Below the pieces are notes generated by a model. That model was not told where the DNA came from. It saw only the letters and a list, made by a program, of their open reading frames with translations, and did no database searches. A DNA stretch of 8,733 bases from Bacteroidota bacterium (GTDB taxonomy: Bacteria > Bacteroidota > Bacteroidia > Bacteroidales > VadinHA17), in NCBI GenBank assembly GCA_023430725.1, contig JAEYZD010000095.1, positions 1 to 8,733 of the forward strand, read 5' to 3'. Numbering within the stretch: position 1 is the stretch's first letter; every line of letters begins with the position of its first letter. Below, one piece after another: positions 6,542 through 8,733 of this stretch. The translations under genes were made by a program, and so were the position numbers.

Positions 6542-7498
6542 ATGAGCAAAAAGCTTGCTGTTATTGCCCTGGGAGGCAATGCGCTCCTCAGGGGTGACCA
6601 GCTGGGGACGATAGAGGAACAGGAGCAGAATACAACTGATACTCTTGAGAACCTTGTGTTTCTCCTGCGGGAGGGATATGACATCGTAATCACCCACGGC
6701 AACGGCCCGCAGGTTGGGAATATATTGATGCGCAATGATGCCGGTGAGCAACTGTACGGAATTGCCCAGATGCCGCTTGACATCTGTGTTGCTGACTCGC
6801 AAGGCGGTATAGGTTATATGATAGAGCGTATGTTCAAGAATGTTCTGAACAAGCATGGTATTGACAAGAATGTTGTCTGTCTTATCACCACGGTGATTGT
6901 TGACAAGGATGACCCTGCCTTCAGTGATCCTCAGAAGAGGGTAGGCAAGATCTATACGAAGGAGCAGGCTGATGAGCTCGCAAAGGCGAAGGGGTGGGTT
7001 TTCAGGGAGGAGGTCAAGGCTCACGGCGGATTCCGGAGGGCGGTGCCGTCACCCAAGCCGGTGAGCATCATGAACCATGACCTGATACGCGAACTTGCAC
7101 TGCGGGGCAATATAGTCATCGCTGCAGGCGGAGGCGGTGTGCCGGTTTACATTGATGAGAAGAACGATGTAAGGCCCTCAGAGGCAGTCATTGACAAAGA
7201 CCTGGCCTCATCACTGCTGGCATCGGCAATTGGTGCTGACGAGTTCTATATCCTTACCGATGTTCCGTATGTCTACATCAACTACAAGAAGCCGGACCAG
7301 GAGATAAAGGAGTTCCTGAATTACGAGGACACGCTGAAATATCTCAATGAAGGCCAGTTTACAAAAGGAAGTATGGCTCCGAAGATCGAAGCTTGTCTTA
7401 ACTTTGTAAAATCCGGCGGCAGCAAGAGTGTCATCACCGAGGCCTTCAAGCTGGAGGACCGGAGGTATGGGACGAAGATTACCATGGAGTATGACTAG
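6542..7498 (+). CDS. arcC: Carbamate kinase
   Basis: A 318-residue cytoplasmic amino-acid-kinase-fold enzyme, full length for the family. In the fermentative direction it converts carbamoyl phosphate plus ADP to ATP plus carbamate, which decays to ammonia and CO2. Visible motifs are IALGGNALL (8-16) at the phosphate site, THGNGPQVGNIL (51-62), the flap subdomain with KRVGKIYTKEQADELAK (132-148), VPSPKPVSI (168-176), AAGGGGVPV (194-202), VIDKDLASSLLA (216-227) and ILTDV with KGSMAPKI (275-282). These separate it from acetylglutamate and UMP kinases. The ATG at 6542 gives the normal N-terminus and lies 22 bp after a -7 element. It is followed on the same strand by ornithine carbamoyltransferase, which supplies its substrate. 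Its TAG stop is also the first three bases of a heptamer array. Confidence 0.96.
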   Translation: MSKKLAVIALGGNALLRGDQLGTIEEQEQNTTDTLENLVFLLREGYDIVITHGNGPQVGNILMRNDAGEQLYGIAQMPLDICVADSQGGIGYMIERMFKNVLNKHGIDKNVVCLITTVIVDKDDPAFSDPQKRVGKIYTKEQADELAKAKGWVFREEVKAHGGFRRAVPSPKPVSIMNHDLIRELALRGNIVIAAGGGGVPVYIDEKNDVRPSEAVIDKDLASSLLASAIGADEFYILTDVPYVYINYKKPDQEIKEFLNYEDTLKYLNEGQFTKGSMAPKIEACLNFVKSGGSKSVITEAFKLEDRRYGTKITMEYD

Positions 7499-7526
7499 GC
7501 AGTAGGCAATAGGCAATAGGCAGTAG
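7496..7526 (+). repeat. Heptamer tandem array (TAGGCAR), four units, starting at the arcC stop codon
   Basis: Units 1 and 4 are TAGGCAG and units 2 and 3 are TAGGCAA, followed by TAG, for 31 nt in all. Bases 1-3 of the first unit are the arcC stop codon. The array ends in TAGTG, as does the array after arcB. No terminator-like stem is visible in it, so readthrough to arcB is possible. Confidence 0.9.
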
Positions 7527-7563
7527 TGAATTAATAATCAATATAGAAGATCGGTTGATGGCA

Positions 7564-7618
7564 AGACCCTCAGACTCTCAGACCCTCAGACCCTCAGACC
7601 CTCAGACTCTCAGACTTT
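7564..7618 (+). repeat. Octamer tandem array (AGACYCTC), six full copies plus a partial, in the arcB leader
   Basis: Full units start at 7564, 7572, 7580, 7588, 7596 and 7604. Units 2 and 6 are AGACTCTC and the others AGACCCTC; a partial AGACTTT follows. The array ends 15 bp before the arcB ATG, with an A/T-rich stretch (taaataaataaaagat) between them. It occupies most of the 135-bp space between the arc genes. I see no clear promoter here, so arcB may depend on the arcC promoter or on an element inside this region. Confidence 0.92.
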
Positions 7619-7633
7619 AAATAAATAAAAGAT

Positions 7634-8635
7634 ATGGCTTACAATTTAAGAAACCGCAGTTTTCTGAAGCTGCTCGACTTCACTCCGGAGGAGATCAGAT
7701 TCCTCCTTGACCTCTCATTTGAGCTCAAAAAGGCAAAATATGCCGGAACAGAACAGCCCAGGCTGACCGGAAAGAACATCGCCCTTATATTTGAGAAAAC
7801 ATCAACCCGCACCCGCTGCGCCTTCGAGGTGGCAGCGTTTGACCAGGGCGCCCATGTTACTTACCTGGGTCCTTCAGGATCACAGATCGGACATAAGGAG
7901 TCGATGAAAGATACTGCCAGGGTCCTTGGCAGGATGTATGACGGCATAGAGTACCGCGGCTACGGGCAGGAGATCGTCGAGGAGCTGGCAGCATATGCCG
8001 GTGTACCGGTTTGGAACGGTCTCACAAACGAGTTTCACCCTACCCAGATCCTGGCCGACTTCATGACGATGCTGGAACATTCTGACAAGCCGATAAACAA
8101 GATCAGCTTCTGCTATCTTGGCGATGCCCGCAACAACATGGGCAACTCGCTGATGGTTGGTGCCGCCAAGATGGGCATGGATTTCCGTGCTGCAGCGCCT
8201 AAGGCATGCCAGCCTGCTGACGACCTCGTGAAGAAATGCCTCGAGATAGCCGCTGTAACGGGAGCAAAAATAACACTCACCGAGGATGTTGCAGAGGCTG
8301 TCAGGGGAGTGGATTTCCTCTATACTGACGTATGGGTCTCAATGGGTGAACCTGAATCTGTGTGGGAGGAGCGGATAAGGCTCCTGAAGCCCTACCAGAT
8401 CAATTCTGAGGTAATCAGGCTCACCGGCAATCCGGATGTGAAATTCCTGCATTGCCTGCCTGCATTCCATAACAGGGAGACAAAGATGGGAGAGGAGATC
8501 TTCAAAAAGTACGGTCTCGATGGCATGGAGGTTACGGAAGAGGTGTTCGAATCACGCCATTCCATTGTATTTGATGAGGCTGAAAACCGGATGCATACGA
8601 TCAAGGCAGTGATGGTGGCCACGCTGGGATACTAG
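7634..8635 (+). CDS. arcB: Ornithine carbamoyltransferase, probably catabolic
   Basis: A 333-residue cytoplasmic enzyme that interconverts ornithine plus carbamoyl phosphate and citrulline plus phosphate. The carbamoyl-phosphate loop is STRTR (57-61), with Arg108 and HPTQ (135-138). The ornithine site has DVWVSMG (232-238) and HCLP (273-276), and Arg319 is near the end. The segment from SGSQIGHKES to YRGYGQE matches classical ArcB/ArgF/ArgI enzymes. The succinylornithine or acetylornithine transcarbamylases that many Bacteroidota use for arginine synthesis look different there. Together with the neighbouring arcC this favours the catabolic direction (phosphorolysis of citrulline), though sequence alone does not prove direction and argF is a possible label. 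The start is the only sensible ATG and gives a normal N-terminus. The C-terminus (HTIKAVMVATLGY) is intact, and its TAG stop opens another heptamer array. Confidence 0.95.
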   Translation: MAYNLRNRSFLKLLDFTPEEIRFLLDLSFELKKAKYAGTEQPRLTGKNIALIFEKTSTRTRCAFEVAAFDQGAHVTYLGPSGSQIGHKESMKDTARVLGRMYDGIEYRGYGQEIVEELAAYAGVPVWNGLTNEFHPTQILADFMTMLEHSDKPINKISFCYLGDARNNMGNSLMVGAAKMGMDFRAAAPKACQPADDLVKKCLEIAAVTGAKITLTEDVAEAVRGVDFLYTDVWVSMGEPESVWEERIRLLKPYQINSEVIRLTGNPDVKFLHCLPAFHNRETKMGEEIFKKYGLDGMEVTEEVFESRHSIVFDEAENRMHTIKAVMVATLGY

Positions 8636-8663
8636 GCAATAGGCATAAGGCAATAGGCAATAG
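8633..8663 (+). repeat. Heptamer array (TAGGCAN), four units, starting at the arcB stop codon
   Basis: Four 7-bp units plus TAG, 31 nt, the same length as the array after arcC. Units 1 and 4 are TAGGCAA, unit 2 is TAGGCAT and unit 3 is AAGGCAA. The first three bases are the arcB stop codon, and the array ends in TAGTG. Slightly degenerate units suggest it is older than the first array or a diverged copy. Confidence 0.9.
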
Positions 8664-8699
8664 TGTTGACAATGGATGCAATAACTAAATGATTTGCAG

Positions 8700-8733
8700 C
8701 TACTTAACTACTTCGCTACTGCCTACTGCCTAT
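8700..8733 (-). repeat. Inverted array of related 7- and 8-bp units, cut by the window end
   Basis: On plus, two octamers (CTACTTAA, CTACTTCG) are followed by two heptamers (CTACTGC) and CTAT at the edge. On the minus strand the heptamers read GCAGTAG, the same motif as in the TAGGCAG arrays. It faces the array at 8633-8663 across 36 bp in which I see no gene. The two could pair as imperfect arms of a hairpin. The array probably continues past the window. Confidence 0.75.

Noticed and set aside
6503..7024. 173-codon minus-strand frame
   Set aside because: It lies opposite arcC, whose motifs are all present, and it has no recognisable domain or promoter.
6539..7498. Acetylglutamate kinase or another amino-acid kinase instead of carbamate kinase
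   Set aside because: The length, HGNGPQVGN, the flap subdomain and PSPKP motifs are those of carbamate kinase, and the neighbour is a carbamoyltransferase.
7496..7618. CRISPR-like repeat region
   Set aside because: Units are 7-8 bp and contiguous, with no unique spacers and no cas genes nearby. These are simple tandem repeats.
8664..8699. Promoter for a gene beyond the window (TTGAC near 8667, ATTTG near 8692)
   Set aside because: Neither matches TAnnTTTG with correct spacing, and the downstream gene cannot be seen.

Overview
The window looks like a chromosomal segment from a member of the Bacteroidota, probably an anaerobic Bacteroidales-like lineage. The reasons are a SusC/SusD outer-membrane pair, lipoprotein signals of Bacteroidota style, three close matches to the TAnnTTTG -7 promoter element, and few clear Shine-Dalgarno sites. 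The order-level guess is inference.

Layout. (1) 3-2316, plus strand: the 3' end of a SusC-type TonB-dependent transporter and a complete SusD-type surface lipoprotein. They form the tail of a nutrient-uptake operon that stops at a strong hairpin (2334-2369). (2) 2423-5607, minus strand: ftsK (DNA translocase), a LolA-like periplasmic lipoprotein carrier, and a 46-residue single-span basic membrane protein. The three are nearly contiguous and converge on the same hairpin, which is symmetric enough to end transcription from both sides. (3) 5693-6382, minus strand: a lipoprotein of unknown function whose best start is a GTG. (4) 6383-6541: a divergent promoter region with two -7 elements and two inverted repeats. 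(5) 6542-8635, plus strand: carbamate kinase (arcC) and a catabolic-type ornithine carbamoyltransferase (arcB). These are the last two steps of the arginine deiminase (citrulline to ornithine plus ATP) pathway. No arginine deiminase gene is visible here.

The most unusual content is short-unit repeat DNA around the arc genes. Two arrays of TAGGCAR-type heptamers, each exactly 31 nt, begin at the TAG stop codon of arcC and at that of arcB, so in each case the stop codon is the first three bases of the array. An 8-bp AGACYCTC array with about seven copies fills the leader of arcB. An inverted array of related 7- and 8-bp units closes the window.

Every gene belongs to a recognisable family or class except the 46-residue membrane protein and, in part, the 229-residue lipoprotein. 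I see no tRNA, rRNA, CRISPR array, transposase or phage gene. I also see no convincing wholly new multi-gene system. The repeat and stop-codon arrangement and the small membrane protein are the best leads.
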